A DNA stretch of 64,000 bases from Solen grandis (Eukaryota > Mollusca > Bivalvia > Adapedonta > Solenidae), in NCBI GenBank assembly GCA_021229015.1, contig CM037789.1, forward strand, positions 36,770,469-36,834,468. Direction: 5' to 3'. This document shows positions 46,540 to 59,777 of the stretch, in pieces. The number at the start of each line of letters is the position of its first letter. Within the stretch, counting starts at the first letter, position 1. The position numbers and the translations under genes were made by a program. A model generated the notes under the pieces. That model saw only the letters and a program-made list of their open reading frames with translations, did not search any database and had not been told where the DNA came from.

Positions 46540-49180
46540 TGAGGGCCCATTCCGGGACGATGAGGTAAAATTACATCTGCAGACACAGCGTTAAAGAAGG
46601 TTTGAGTTTTGCTGATGTTTTTGAATAAAAAGTGTTCAACAGTTTTTGCTCTGATAAATACATATCTGTCCGGGAAATAATTTTTAATCAAAAAAGATCG
46701 GAAAAAAACTTATTTAAGTCTGATATTAAAAGGAGTAACCCTTCTGAAAAGCATTGGGGAGGGGTTTTTTGCGAAATTCAGACACCTGATTTATTGCCAG
46801 TAGGTATTTTTGGATTAAAAAAAAATGTTCCCCGTTTTTAAAGAAGCATTTAAATTTTTAATGTATAGTAAAACGTCAAAAAGGGTTTAAAGAAGCATCG
46901 GAAAAGCTTATAAATAGGACATGGGAACCCTTTTTGGGTTTTCCCCGACTAAAAAAAATTCATTTTATCCCACGACTTGCAAAAAAATTGTTTTCAGTTT
47001 AGGAGAACTGAGATTTAATTTTCATTAAATTTTAAAAAAATGGATTCAGGCGGGGGCATTCAAACATTAGCAAAGAAAACTGAACGTGCAAGGGGGTTTT
47101 TTTCTTCCCCAGATGAAGCGGGGCCCCCCAAAGTTAAAAAAAACCCTTTTCGAAATCAAAAGACCGAACTTCCAAATTTCAAAAATTGTGTTTATTTTTC
47201 CTTTTTTTGGGGATAAAAGGCGGATTAGTCCCCCCGCCAATTGCAGATGAGAGGCGGTGGAAGGATGTGGTTCATATTTTTGCCATACCCCGGGGGAAAA
47301 AGGCTTTTTGGACCCGGGAAGCATTAAAAAAGGGGGCTGGTCCTCGCGCCAAGTTAATCTGCCTTTTCCTTTGGACAATGGCAACTTTAAAAATCTTTGG
47401 ATGGAGGATCCAATTTTTGCCTTGCTTAAGACGTTTCCCCCGAAACATCAATTTGTCAGATGTCTTTTTTCCCACCCCTTTTCCCCCAACACCCGGGTTC
47501 ATCCTATTTGTGCATCAATAGATTGAAAAGGTATTAAGGTACCCATTGAGAGAAGTCTCAAAAAAGATGCATCGAAAATTTTTTTCTAAATTTAAAAAGC
47601 AATTTTTCCAATTCGCGGGGGGGGTAGCAGATTAGAGTTGGGGGTAACTTGAAACAATCAAAAAGAAATTGACCAAAAAACCTAATACGACAGGACAAAC
47701 TCGAACAACACTAGCTACCATTCCATGGTTGTACCATTCTGAAAGGTTTTTCAATTTTATATACATTTGCGAATGTTGGCTTTTTTTGCATCGAAATTTA
47801 TTAAAGCCTTTAGCCCAAGAAGGCCGGGGTGATAAGACAGTTTTTGGAAAACATTTCAGGGGGTTTGGGCTGGGAAAAAATTCTCGGGGAAACCCAATGC
47901 TGGCTTTTCAAAATTTTTCCCCAAAAACCTTATTTTAAGTACCCATCTCGTAGCCCCAAGACCAAAGGGGATTCTGTCTTTGGAAAACTGTTTTTTTTGT
48001 TGTATAGAGGAACTATTTTGCCCCCTTTTGCGTCTTCACAAAAACAAACACAAAACGTCGGATTGAAGCGCAATGGTTTCGAAATTTTTTGGTTGGATGT
48101 AGAAAAAACTGTCATAGGCAAAAAACTTTTGCACTTTACTAAAAAATTTCATTAAATTGGCAATTTGTTTCTGACACTCGATTTTTCCAATGCTTTTAAA
48201 AAGCTTCAACGGTAATGAAATAAGAAAAAGTGGTGGAATCACAATCGCTGAACTCTACAAAGGTTATGTCATTAAAAGGGGAAAAAAGGCCGATGGTTTT
48301 GTTATTAAGGCCCTTTTTTTCAGAATCAAAGGGGTCAAAGTTGGCATCTATGAAAAAGGTTAAAACATTTATCTTTTGGTTTTACTTTCCTGCTTTGGTC
48401 ACATGACGAGATCGAAAGCAGTTTGTGCGGGAGTATAATAGGTTTTGGCCATTTTGACTTATGGGGAAGGGACAAGGAGTATTGACGTGGATAGGGCATG
48501 CAGTTGTTTTTCGAGCAGGAAAAAATGAAATTGGGGCATGTTCATTGTACAAGAAAACCCTTTCCTTGGGGATAAAGCCTTTTGGGAAAATTGGGGCCGA
48601 ACAGCAATTAAAAGAAGTTGCCTGTTAAGGTGCAGTCTTTGTCTCTTGTTAGCATTGATTCAACTTGGAAGGTAGCCACTATGAAAGCTAGTTCTGTTGA
48701 GGACAGCCCCTGTCATCAATCGTCCCTCAGGTCCTTCAAATTATTTGTGAATCCAAAATTGTCCGCCTCCCCCCTAACCCCCGATAAAATGGGACAAAAA
48801 AAGGTTATAAGGACACCTCAAAATAAAGAAAAAACAAAGGGTAAAGAAAATGTACCAAAGAGTGACGACAACGTTGTAACCCCCCCCCGAATAGGGATTA
48901 TGAACAAGGAAGAAAAACAACAAGTCAGGGGAACTCAGATCAAACACAAACCAACATCGCTGAAAAAAGCTAGGAGTCATTAAGGGTCTTCTTAAAGAAA
49001 GTGATTCAAAAATCCCAGGGGACTTGTTTAAAAAATGGCAGTCTAAAAACGTTGTGGGAAATGAAAAAACCAGATGATCCCTCGAAGCTTTAAAGTAAAA
49101 CTGAACGAAAAAAAAGAAAAACAAATGAAACGGGGGCAAAATTTGAGCTCGGGCGTGTTGAATTATTGCCAACTTTGTTA
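46540..49180 (+). pseudogene. unassigned gene-like segment, unit copy 1
   Basis: I do not recognise the protein. The segment starts at a splice-acceptor-like pyrimidine tract. Broken plus-strand frames share peptides with the equivalent part of copy 2. Readable pieces are TPDLLPVGIFGLKKNVPRF (~46785), a mixed-frame middle with RKSGGITIAELYKGYVIKRG (~48215-48275), GKNEIGACSLYKKTL (~48520) and a lysine-rich C-terminal tail (48618-48983: KENVPKSDDN, PPRIGIMNKEEKQQ). About 40 further residues end near 49180. There are frameshifts every 50-200 bases. The copies are recent duplicates, so their similarity alone does not prove coding. No transposase, RT or known catalytic motif is seen. Confidence 0.3.
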
Positions 49181-49589
49181 TTTTTTAACTTTAATTAACC
49201 TTAAAAACCTCCCCCAAAAATTTTTAAATTTTTTTTTTTTTATAATGATGTTAAAAAATAAAAAAAAATAGATTTTAAATTAATTTGTAAATGGAAAAAA
49301 TTTTGTTAAAAATTGGGGAAAAGGTTTTTGGGGTAATGGGTTGGGTTTTGAGTTAAACCCCTTTTTTTTATATAAAGGTATACCTTATAAATTTTTTCAG
49401 GTAAGGGGTTTGGGATGAATTTTTAATTTGTTTTTAAAACCATTTTTCACAGTGAATATTTTTCAAATTCTTGTATGATAGATAAAGATTCTAAAAAATT
49501 TTTAAATTTTTTTAATTGTTAAAAGTTTTTTTTTTTCTATTTACCTGAAATACACTCCGTCAGATTAACCCTGCGACAAAATTTCGGTC

Positions 49590-49740
49590 ATATACACGCC
49601 CCGCTAATTACAGGTGGGGGAAACCCCCCAATGGAGGCACCCGGGAAAAACCCCCCCCTTCCCAAGCACGGAAGCTTCCCACTTAAAAAACCGAGACCCT
49701 GCCGGAATCGAACCCACATGGTGGGGGGCAAAATGATTTT
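49590..49740 (-). repeat. SINE-like conserved block with box-B-like site, unit copy 1
   Basis: Contains AATTACAGGTGGGGGAAA, a CACCCGGGAAAAACC block and, on the minus strand, a GTTCGATTCC box-B-like sequence near 49705-49720. The same block is cleaner in unit copy 2 at 56115-56270. AGGTGGAGGAAAC...ACCCGGGAAACC is a type of phrase widespread in animal interspersed repeats; the exact family is not assigned. Confidence 0.4.
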
Positions 49741-52700
49741 TAAAACCCCGTTTTGTTTAAATTGATCAAAAAAATTTAAAAATGTAGTATATTATCATTG
49801 AAAAAACTGCGATGCATTAAAAACCAGGGGCAAACGTAATATTATTTTTTTTTAATATAATTGTTTTTTAATTAAAAAGGTTAACAATAATTTAAAAAAA
49901 GAAAATCATGTGAAAAATAAAAAAAATCACCACTTTAAAACAAACTTAGTGTAAGAAAATGATTTTTTCTAAAAAATTTAAAAATTATGAAAAAAAATTG
50001 AACCCACAGTTGTATCTAATAAAAAAAGGGGTATTCTAACCGTTAAATATTTAAGTACCGCGTACAAATTTAAAAAAAAAAAATAAATCAAATATAAAAA
50101 TTCGACAAGATTGAAAAAAGATTGAAAATGTAAAAAAAAAAGCAAAACAAAATTTTTCCAACCTGATGAAAATATTTTCATGATAATCTAATTTTTAGTT
50201 TTAAGTTATTGCCAGAATAACACCCCTTTTCCTTCTTGTGAATACCCCTTTACCTCGTCGTTGCATTCGCCACTACGGGCCACTCATTTCCCCCCCCGTC
50301 CCATAGGGCAACTATTCATTAGCAAAGTCCTGCATTGATTCTTCTCCCCAAATTTTTTTTTCTTGGTTCTTCCTTTTTTTCGAAAATAATCGGTAAAACT
50401 ATTTTGTTCCCCCGGTCAAAAGGGCACCACCCCCGTCCTTGACTCCGGGGGAAAAAAATGCTGAGATGATTTTTTCCTGAAAAAAGAGTATTCAATTAAA
50501 AACCAAACCCCAAAAAAAGTCTTTTAGAATCAATTAGGAATGTTTCTCCCCTGAAATTACAGATTACCCGAACTTTTTTTTATTTCTAAAGTTAAATTTT
50601 TATTAATATGCACGAAAAATATACTTACCTAAAACCCTTTTTTCTTCCCAACATAAAATACTGCAAAAAAGTTTTTTTGCGCGGGGTTTTAGTTTTTTTT
50701 TTTGGTCCATTTTGGGAATTTTTTTAAAAGTTTGATCGCATGAAGAATCTTTTTTTTTTTGAGGGTATGGGTGTCTTGGAATCGTTTCTAAAGGGAAAAA
50801 TTCATTTTTTGCTTTTTTTTTTGAACCTTGATCTGCTGAGAACTAGTTATTTCGTCCGACTTATGACTTTGGTCCTTAAACCTGACTTCCCCAAAAAACT
50901 TTCAGGGGGGCGATGAGGTGTTCTAATTCCTCAAAAGCATTTTTTAACTTTTTGGACCTTCGTCGACACTCCCCAATTCTTTTGTTTTTTCTAAACCACC
51001 ACATCCGCTCTACTCAGCAATTTTTATTTAAAACATTTAAAAACCTTAGCATCGTAGCCCTTATTTTCCAAAAGAAATTCTTTAGAGAAAAATTTCCTGT
51101 CATTTCCTTTTAAATTTTTTCAATTCATCAATGATTCTTCCAGGGGCAATTCCTAAAAACAAAAAAAAATGTTACTACTTTTTTTTGCTGCAAACCGATT
51201 CAAAAAAACCTGTTTTTAAATTAAACATAATTTATTAAAAATTGATTCATCATTCACTTTGACTGAAAAAAAAATTGAATGACTATTAAGTATTTCTATA
51301 AAAAATCAATTGTCACATTTAAATTCAAATTCACAAAAGTAAAAAAAAACTAAATAATTTTTCACCATGACTATTTTAAAAATGTCTTCTCACACGGAAC
51401 AAAAGAAAATTAAAAGAAAAATATATATTTAAAAAAAATATTAAATTATAAAATTTTCCCCATGTAAAAAGGAAAATTAATCGCAGTTAACCCAAAATTC
51501 AAAAAACTTAGGCTTTAAAACCTTTTTTCCCCCGTGTTAACAACAAATTAAAAAAAAAGGGGGAATCAGGTGTTAGTTGTTTCTTTTATGTGTAGTAAGT
51601 TTAGAGAAGTTTAATTTATTTTTCTTTTTTTCAATAATGAAAATTGGTAAATTAAAAGGGGCAGGGTTAAAAAAAACGTCCCCCAAAAAAAGTCAAAGGG
51701 TTTAAATTTTTGGGGTTAATTAAAAAAGGGTTTTAAACAAAAAAAAATACGTTTTTAGAGTCTAACACAAACAGTTTTAAAAACTTTTTTTTTTGAAAAC
51801 AAATTTTTTAAAAAATTTTATTTTTAAATTAAAAACTTCAACGTTCAAAGAAAAATAAAATCAAAAGAAAAAGTTTTTTTTAAAAATTTAAAAGAAAAAA
51901 ACTCTCCCCCTTCACTGCGAAAGCGAATTAAAATTTAAATTTTCTTTTAAAAGAATTTTTTAATAAAAAAAATATATCATTTTTTTAAAGAAAAAAAAAA
52001 AATATTTATCTCTAAGGTGTAAAAAAAATTTATAGAATAACTTAACAGAGCTTTTTAGTTTTGGGGGGGTTTGGGTGGGTTAGGGTTGGGGGTTGGGTAA
52101 GGCTTGAAACGAATGTTGACCCTCAACAGATGCCCCCAAAACGTGCCCCCAAAAAAAAGGCTGACATAGGATTTTTTCCGTGCAATGATTGGTGTTACGC
52201 TATGTTTACTATCTGCTTCATATACTTTTTCCCCCCTTTTGTCAGTTACCTTTGCAAGTTTATTAAAAAGTGATAGTTTTTATATTTCGGGGTTTTTTTC
52301 TACCTATTTTTTTGGGGTTATTGATCTTTTTCATTCATTTTTTTTTTCTTTTCCTTTAATTGATATCATAACGGGTGATTTTGAGGAAAAATTTTTTTTT
52401 TTAAATTTTTAGTTAAAGTAGTTTTTATTTTTCAGAATTTTAACAAACAAGTTTTGGTTTTTTTTGATTTTTCCATTTTTTTCTTTCACATTATTTTTTT
52501 GAACAAAAAGTCTTGTTCATTTTTTCTTTTTTGAATATAAATTTTGGGGGTTTATTTTTTAGCCTTAAATATATAATTAAAAAAGTGTTTGTTAATAAAA
52601 AAAAATATATATTAAAGCTTTTTTTTATGGACAAAAACTTTAATTTTTAACTATTTAACAGTTTTCAATCCTCATCTAAGTAAATTTACCTCTATTTCCC

Positions 52701-53089
52701 CCCGCCCCAATAATACCCTAATCAACCCCCCCGTCTTTTTATCCCATTTAAATTTTAAACATTTATCGAATTTTTAATTTCTCATCATGCAATTGAGAAA
52801 ACCTTTTGGACTAGTTTACCCCCCTTCCCCTAAACCAACCTTAAATGAAAACCCCTTTTTTTCGTCCATTCATGTTTTTTTTTTTTTTTCTTGAGTTAAT
52901 TCATCCCGTTGGGTAAACTCTATTCAGTTAGTTTACTCCCCAAACCCTTTTTTAACCAAACAAAAAAACCCGGAGCCCAACCCCCATTCATTAAAAGGGG
53001 TAACGAAACGGGTTTTTTGGAGTTTTAATCAACGAATTCAATTCCAAAAACCTTTTAAATTAATTGTATTTTATCCATTCAGGCCGTTC

Positions 53090-55735
53090 CCCGAGGACGA
53101 GGGGGGGGGAAATTACACTGCTAGACACAGCGTTAGAAAAAATGTTTGATTTTGCGAATGCTTTAGGAAGTAAAAAAGTGTTAACATTTTTGCTACTATA
53201 AATACATATCGCCGGGGGAACAAAAAAACATCTGAAGCAACGAAAACTGTTTCAATCTGATATTGGGAAAAACCATATCGGAAAAGCATTGCGGAGGTTT
53301 TCTGTAAAAATTCGACACCTAGATTTATTGCCTAGGTTTTTTGGGTTTTAAAAAAAACTGTTCCCCTTCAAAAAAGCTTTTGAAATTGCAATGTATGTAA
53401 AACATCTAAGAGGTTGAAAAAAGAAGTCGGGACACAGTATTATGCGGACAGGGGACCTCTTGGAATTCTTCTGACTTCAAAAGCTTCATCTTTAAACACT
53501 TGCAAAAAAAGCTTGTTTTTCAGTTTTGGAAAACGAGTTTAATTTTCAGTTAGAATTGAAAAAAATTTTGGTTCGTGGGGAGGTTAAAAATTAGCAAAGA
53601 AAATTTAAAAGCGTAAGGGTTTTTTCTTACCAGGAGATAAGCTAGGTCCCCCCAAAGTTTTAAAAAAAGTTTTTTCGAAATAAAAAAATGCCCCAATTTC
53701 CAAATTTTAAAAAAATTTGTTTAGTTTCCCCTTTTGGGAAAATAAATGGAGGGATTGTCCCATGCCAATTCAGAAAAGCCGGGGAAAGATTGTTTTCACT
53801 AGGTCATGCCATATTTTCCGGAAAAAAAGGGGTCTCTTTTGACCGGCGGGGATTAAAGAATACTGGCCTCGCTGCCAATTATATCGCCTTTTTTTTTGAC
53901 AATGTAAAATTTTTAAAAAGTCTTTGGATTAAATCATATTTTCCCTGCTTAGAACTTTGCCCGAAGACCAGTTTGCTCGAGTCAGTGATTTCCACCCCCT
54001 TACCAACGACAGGGGTTCATCCTTTTTTGCTCAATACTGATTGTAAAAGGTTTCAAAGTACACCCCTGAAAATCTCTACAAAGATCATCAAAAAATTTTC
54101 AAAAAAGAAAGCAACTTTTTCCAAGTCCGACGGGTATCCTTAAGTTCGTGGTAAGCTTGAAACATATCAGAAAGAAATGACGACAAACCTAAAAGACGAC
54201 AAACCAACAACCCCTAGTACCCTTTCAGGTTTACCATTCATGAAAGGTTTAACATTAAAAAGGGGTTGCGAAGGTTTTTTCTTCATTTTTATCGAGAATT
54301 TTTGAACCTTTGAGACCAGGAAGGGGGGGGGATATAGACTGTTTGGAAAAAAAATTTGTGTGAATTGGCTGTGGAAAAATTCCTGGGGCATCCAAAAGGG
54401 TGCACTTCAGAATTTTTCCATAAACCAGGTCCAGGTTTGGGGCCCATCTCGTAGCCGCACGACCGAAGGGTTTTTTTTCTTTGGAAAACTTTTTTTGTTG
54501 TATAGATGGAACAAATTTTCCTCCTTGCATCTTCACAAGAACATAAAAGCAACGTCATTGAACGCAAAAATTTCGTAAATTGGTTGGTGTATGAAACTGC
54601 AAGGAAAAAAAATTTTTTTTTTTTTTTACTTTACAAAAAAATTTCATTTTAAATTTGGAATTTTTTTTTGACACTCGATCATTTCCCCAAGCTGTTGAAA
54701 CTTTTCAGAAAAAACAATAAGAAAATATGGGGAATCAAAATCGCTGAACCTACAAATGATGTCAGTTAAGAAGGGAAAAGGCCATGGATTTTCGTATTAA
54801 CGTTTTTCAATTAAAAAGGCAAAGTTAATCATCATTAAAAGGTATAAACGTTTTTTTCTTGGTTACTTTCCTGGTTTGGCCATACGAGAGCGAAATGCAT
54901 TATTGGGGATAAGATGGTTTTGTCCATTTTTGCATATCGAAAGGGCAAAAGGATATTGACGGGTAGGGGGGATGCAGTTGTTGTTTCGAGTGAAAATAAA
55001 AATTTTCCAATTATTGTACAAAAAACCCATTTCCTTGAAAAGCCGTTTGGGGGAAACTTGCCGAACGCAATTGAAAAAATGACCTGTTTTTAATGTATCT
55101 TTTCCTTTTTCATTATTCAACTTGGGGGAAAGGACTCGATATCGAAACTGGTTCGTGAGAACGCTTCCTGTCATCAATGTCCCCCCGTCCTTCAAATTAT
55201 GCAAATTTAAGCCCCCTTTGTGAATACAGAAAAAAATTGTACCGCCTTCTCCCTCAATCCCGAAAAATTGGACAAAAAGGTCTATAGAGGACACCTAAAA
55301 CATAAGAGAAAAAACACAAGTGGTAGAGAAAATGTACCAAAGAGTGACGACACGTTGACAACCCCTACCGAATAGGGGATTATGAATAAGGTAAGAAAAC
55401 AACAGAGTCAGAGAAGCTCAGATCAAACACAAACCAACAGTCGCTGTAACAGCGTATGGACGTCAGTTGAATTGGGTCTTCTTAATGAAAGTGATTCAAC
55501 AAATCCCCCAGGGGACATTGTTTAAGAAATGGCAGTACTACAAGAACGTTGTCGGGAAATGCAAATACCGATAGACCCCTCGAAGCATTTAAAGTAAACG
55601 AAGCAATAAAAAAGAAAAACAAATGAAACAGGGACAAAATCTTGAGCTCGGGGGGTGTTGAATTTATTGCCAACTATTGTGTATTTTTGTCGGACTATAA
55701 TTAATTCCTTACACAAACACACCCTTAGAGTAAGC
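53090..55735 (+). pseudogene. unassigned gene-like segment, unit copy 2
   Basis: Counterpart of 46540-49180. Readable peptides include FQKGLK-type fragments, NQVQVWGPSRSRTTEG (~54415-54470), GKLFLLYRW (~54485), a KENVPKSDD-equivalent region near 55330 and a clean end with GLLNESDSTNPPGD (~55472-55515). The C-terminal tail is rich in Lys, Asn and Glu, and the last readable codons lie near 55735. The frame is broken in many places. A minus-strand frame of 143 codons at 54863-55294 is open over part of the same DNA but is not preserved in copy 1, so the plus strand is preferred. Function is unknown. Confidence 0.3.
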
Positions 55736-56114
55736 CGCATTTAAATCAATACCTATATAGGTTGTAAAATGAATGCATGTATGTCAAAAATAATAAAAAT
55801 AGATTTTAATTTTAATTGTGTAAATGGCAAAATTTATGGTTAAATAAGGGTAAGGTTTGGAGTAATGGGTTTCGGGTTAGAGTTAAACCCCTTTTCAGTA
55901 TAAAGAGTATACCTTATAAACTTTATCAGGAAGGGGGTTTGGGTATGAATGTTTAGGTTTGATTTTTAAACCATATTTTCACTAGTGAATAATTTCAAAT
56001 GCTTGTATGATTGATAATATGCATTTAATAAATGTTAATTGATTTAATTATAAACGTTTTTGTTTTTCTTTGACCTGAAATACTATCTCCGTCAGATTAC
56101 TCGCTGCGACAATA

Positions 56115-56270
56115 TTTGGTCATATAGCGACGTCCAGCTAATTACAGGTGGAGGAAACCCGAATGCAGGGGCACCCGGGAAACCACCGCCCTTTCCCCCA
56201 AGCCAGCTGGAAAGCTTCCCATTTAAAAAAATCCGGGACCTCCCGGGGAATCGAACCCCCCATGGTGAGG
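56115..56270 (-). repeat. SINE-like conserved block with box-B-like site, unit copy 2
   Basis: Cleaner counterpart of 49590-49740: CTAATTACAGGTGGAGGAAA, GGCACCCGGGAAACCACC, AAGCTTCCCATTT and, on the minus strand, GGTTCGATTCCC. A tRNA-derived 3' or 5' module is possible, but box A is not evident. Confidence 0.45.
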
Positions 56271-58707
56271 GGCTAATGATTTAAAGGAATCCAGTTCTGT
56301 TTAAATGATCTAAAAAATTAGAAAGTGTAGTAATTCATCATTGGAAATAACTGCGATGCAGATAAACCATGGACAAGACGTAATATTACATTTATTTAAT
56401 ATAATTCTTTATAATTCAAAGTGTTAACAATCAATTAACAAAAAGAAAAATCATGTGAAAGAAATGAAAATAATCAGACACTTAAAACAAACATTGAGTG
56501 TAAGAAAAAATTATTTTCTTTTAAATTTCAAATATATGAACAAAAAATTGAACCCCACAGTTGTATCATATAAGAAATAAGGCTATATCTGAACCGTTAA
56601 ATCATTTAAGTAACGCTGATACAAGAATTTAAAAAAAAAATAATGATCACAATATAACAAATTCGACAAGATTGAAAAAGAATTGCAACTGTAACAAGAA
56701 AGCAAAACAAAATTATTTTACAACCTGAGTGAAACATATTAGTCTTGATATATCTAACTTGTAATTTTTTAGTTATTGCCAGAATAACTATCCAGTCCTG
56801 TCTTGTCGAATTTCCTTCACCTCGGGTCTTTGCACTGCCATCTACTGGGCCCCATTTGCCCTACGTCCATAAGCAACGTATTCATTAGCAAAGTCCTGCA
56901 TTTTTTTTCTGCCAATTTTTTTTCTGTAGGTTCTTACACTTTTCTCGCAAGAAATTTCGGGTAAAACTATGTTTGATTCCTTCCCCAAAAAAGTAAGCAC
57001 CAATCCCGTCCTTGATCCGGGGGAAAAAAGTGCGTTGATCTGATCTTTGCCTGAAAAATAGAATAATTCAATGAATCCAAACCAAATAATAGTTCAGAAT
57101 CAATTAGAAGTATTCTACATCCTGGAAATTACAGATATACCCAAACTTTGTTTATTTCATAAAATTAAATATGTTATTAATCATCGACAAAATATACATT
57201 ACCTGAAAACCCCTTTATTCTTCTCCAACATAAAATACTGCACAAAGCATTTTGCGCAGGGGGGTTTGTTTTCTGTTTGGTCCAGTTTTTGGTGAATATT
57301 TCTTCAAGTTTGATCGCAGTGAAGAATCTCTTAGTCTTTAGGTATGTGGATGTCTTGGAATGTCTTCTTAAAGGTGAAGCCAACTTCGTTCTTTGCTTCT
57401 TGTTTTGAACTGGCGTTGATCTGCTGAGAGGACTAGATAGTTTCTGTCCGACTGGTAAGGGAATTTGTCCATTAAACACTGACTTCTCCAAGAACTTTCA
57501 AGCTGAGAGGTGTTCCAATTCCTCAAAAGCATTTTTTAAGCTATGAGACCTTCGTCGACACTGTCCAATTCGGTTGTTTTCTTTTTAAACCCCACTCCTG
57601 CTCTATTCAGCAATTTTTATTTCAAACAGTAAACCTTAGCTCTGTAGCCCTATTTTCCAAAAGTAAAAAAATTTTAGTGTCAAATTTCACGTCATTTCCA
57701 TTTGAATTCTTAACTTCATCAATGATGTCTTCCATAGGCAATTCTGTAAACAAAATAGAAAAGATTACTACTTCATTTGTTTGCTGCAAACCATTCAAAG
57801 AAACTGTCACTTAAATTAAACAGTAATTTACTTAAAATTGCTTCATCATTCACTTTGCGATAAGAAAATATGATGACTATTAATGATTTTCTATGGAAAT
57901 CAATTGTCAATTTGAAATTCAAAATTCACAAAAAATGTAATAGAAAAACTAAATAACTTTACTCCCATGCTATTTTAATACAATGTCTCGTCTCACACTG
58001 GCAACTAAAAGAGAAATTAATAAGTAAAATTTTATATCTGCTATAATAAATATTGAATTATGCAATTATTACCATGTATATCACGGATAAATTAATGCAT
58101 TAACTCCCAATTCTAATAACGTTAGGCTTTAAAATCCTTTTCCCGGGTTAACAACAAAAGAAAAAGTAAAGGACAATCAGTGTTAGTTGTTTTTCATTTT
58201 AGTGGTGGTAGTAGAGTTTAAGAAGAGTTTAACTTTATTTACTTTTTTTTCAATATATGTTAAGTTGGTAAAGTTAAGAGGACAGGGTTAAATATAGCGT
58301 ACTAAAGAAAGTCAATAGAAGGTTTAAAGTTTTTTTAACTCTAAAAAGGGGTTAATCAAAGAAATCAATACCGTTTTTAAGTCATAACACTATAAACAGA
58401 TTTTTAAAGAATTTTTTTATTTGAAAACATAATTTAGAAAAGTTTTATGTTTAAATTAAAGAAATTCAACGTTAAAGAAGACACAAAAATCGAATGAAAA
58501 AGATTTTTTTTAAAACATCTAAGAGTAAAAAAAAACGTCTCCCCCTTCGACTGCCTGAAAGCGAATTGAATTATTTTGCTTAAATGCAATTTTAAGAAAA
58601 AAAAAATATGATCATTTGTTTAAAGTAAACAAATACAATATTGTATCTCTAATGTGTGTAAAAAAAAACCTTTCATAGAATAACTTGACTAAGAGCGTTT
58701 AGATTTT

Positions 58708-58740
58708 GGGTTTAGGGTTAGGGTTAGGGTTAGGGTAGGG
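58708..58740 (+). repeat. interstitial telomere-like G tract, G-quadruplex candidate
   Basis: Six GGG runs spaced by TTTA, TTA or TA, essentially vertebrate/mollusc-type TTAGGG telomere repeats with edge decay. With at least four G3 runs and loops of 2-4 bases it meets the usual G-quadruplex rule. Degraded equivalents lie at 45465 and 52063. Confidence 0.8.
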
Positions 58741-58781
58741 TATAGGCTTAAACGAATGTGACCCGTCAACAGATGCCCCCA

Positions 58782-58820
58782 ACACGTGACCCAAAACAAA
58801 ATGGCTGACGTCACGTGATC
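58782..58820 (+). promoter_or_regulatory. promoter-like motif cluster
   Basis: Within 40 bp there are an E-box (ACACGTGAC at ~58782), a YY1-like AAAATGGC (~58797), a perfect CRE TGACGTCA (58806-58813) and an overlapping E-box CACGTG (58812-58817). In copies 1 and 2 the same sites are recognisable but damaged. They lie about 1 kb upstream of the splice-acceptor-like start of the gene-like segment, so a transcription start here is a reasonable inference. Confidence 0.4.
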
Positions 58821-59374
58821 TTTTTCCGTGCAAGTGGTTGTTTCGGCATATGTTTCTTACTATCTGATTCACTATACTTTTTTTTCCCGCTTTTGTCAGT
58901 TACGCTTTGCAGTTTATGTGAAAGATGTGATAGTGATTTTTTTATTTCGGGATTTTTTGTGCTACCTTTTTTTTGAAGGTTAGTTGATCTTTTGAAATTT
59001 CATTATTTTTTTTCTTTTCCTTTGAATGATATCATAAGGGGTGATTTTGGGAAATTGATTTTTTTTAAATTTATAGTTAAAGTATTTTTATTTTCGTCAG
59101 AATTAAAAACAAACAAGTATTGGTTTTTTATTGAAAATATTCCACTTCTTTTTTCACGATTCATTTTTTGAAACAAATAAGTAGCATTGTTCTAGTTTTT
59201 CTTTTTTGAATAATATTGTGGAGTTTATTAATTTAGACCTTAATATTCATAATAAAACTTGTTTTTAATAAAGTAAAAATATAGATTAGAAGCTTATTTT
59301 TTTATAGGACAAACTTTTAAAATTTTAACTATTTTATCGAGATTATCATATCCTCAGTCTCAAGTAAATTTACC

Positions 59375-59705
59375 TCTAGTTTACTCCAGCCCTAACTCAA
59401 TACCCTAACTCTAACCCTCCGTCATTCAGTACCGATTTAAATTTTAAACATTTATCGAGATTTTTAATTTCTGCACATGCAATTGGAGTAAACGCTTTTG
59501 CGACTAGTTTACTCCAACCCTTACCCCTAACCTAACCTTAACTGTAAAACCTGTTTTGTCAGTCACTATCATGTTTTATTACTTTTTCTTGAGATTAAGT
59601 TCATTCCTCGTTTGGAGTAAACTCTAGTTACAGTTTGTTACTCTTACCAAACCCTTACCTTAACCAAAACTCAAAAACCCGTGAGACCCTAACCCGATTC
59701 ACTTA
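59375..59705 (-). repeat. C-rich telomere-like tracts, inverted
   Basis: Three clusters of imperfect CCCTAA repeats (59383-59425, 59515-59550, 59648-59700) on the strand opposite to the G tract at 58708. Each is also present in copies 1 and 2. Confidence 0.6.
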
Positions 59706-59777
59706 AGGGTTAACTGAAACTGTGATTTGGAGTTAATTAATCAACAGAATTCAATTACCAAAATTCCTATTTAATTA

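Larger units (their letters stand above)
45430..52030 (+). repeat. ~6.6-kb tandem unit, copy 1
   Basis: Homologous with 52031-58670 along its length at a constant offset of about 6540-6640. Shared markers in order are: a telomere-like G tract (45465-45515); inverted C-rich CCCTAA-like tracts (46125-46165, 46250-46285, 46383-46435); GATGAGGT...ACACAGCGTTA (46560-46595); a gene-like segment (46540-49180); CTAATTACAGGTGG (~49600); ACTGCGATGCATTAAA (~49806); and GTTAACAACAAATT (~51536). Base quality is poor compared with copy 3. Confidence 0.85.
52031..58670 (+). repeat. ~6.6-kb tandem unit, copy 2
   Basis: Second full copy, head-to-tail with copy 1. Its telomere-like tract is at 52063-52100, the C-rich tracts at 52700-52735, 52818-52850 and 52938-52990, the gene-like segment at 53090-55735, and the 3' spacer at 55740-58670. 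The right half is much cleaner than the left half, so most of the apparent divergence from copy 1 is base error. Confidence 0.85.

Noticed and set aside
54863..55294. 143-codon minus-strand frame as a real gene
   Set aside because: Its open reading is not kept in the homologous part of unit copy 1, and the plus strand has more consistent peptide sharing between copies.
58708..58740. True chromosome end
   Set aside because: The tract has only about five repeats, is embedded in a tandem unit and is followed by more than 5 kb of other sequence, so it is interstitial.
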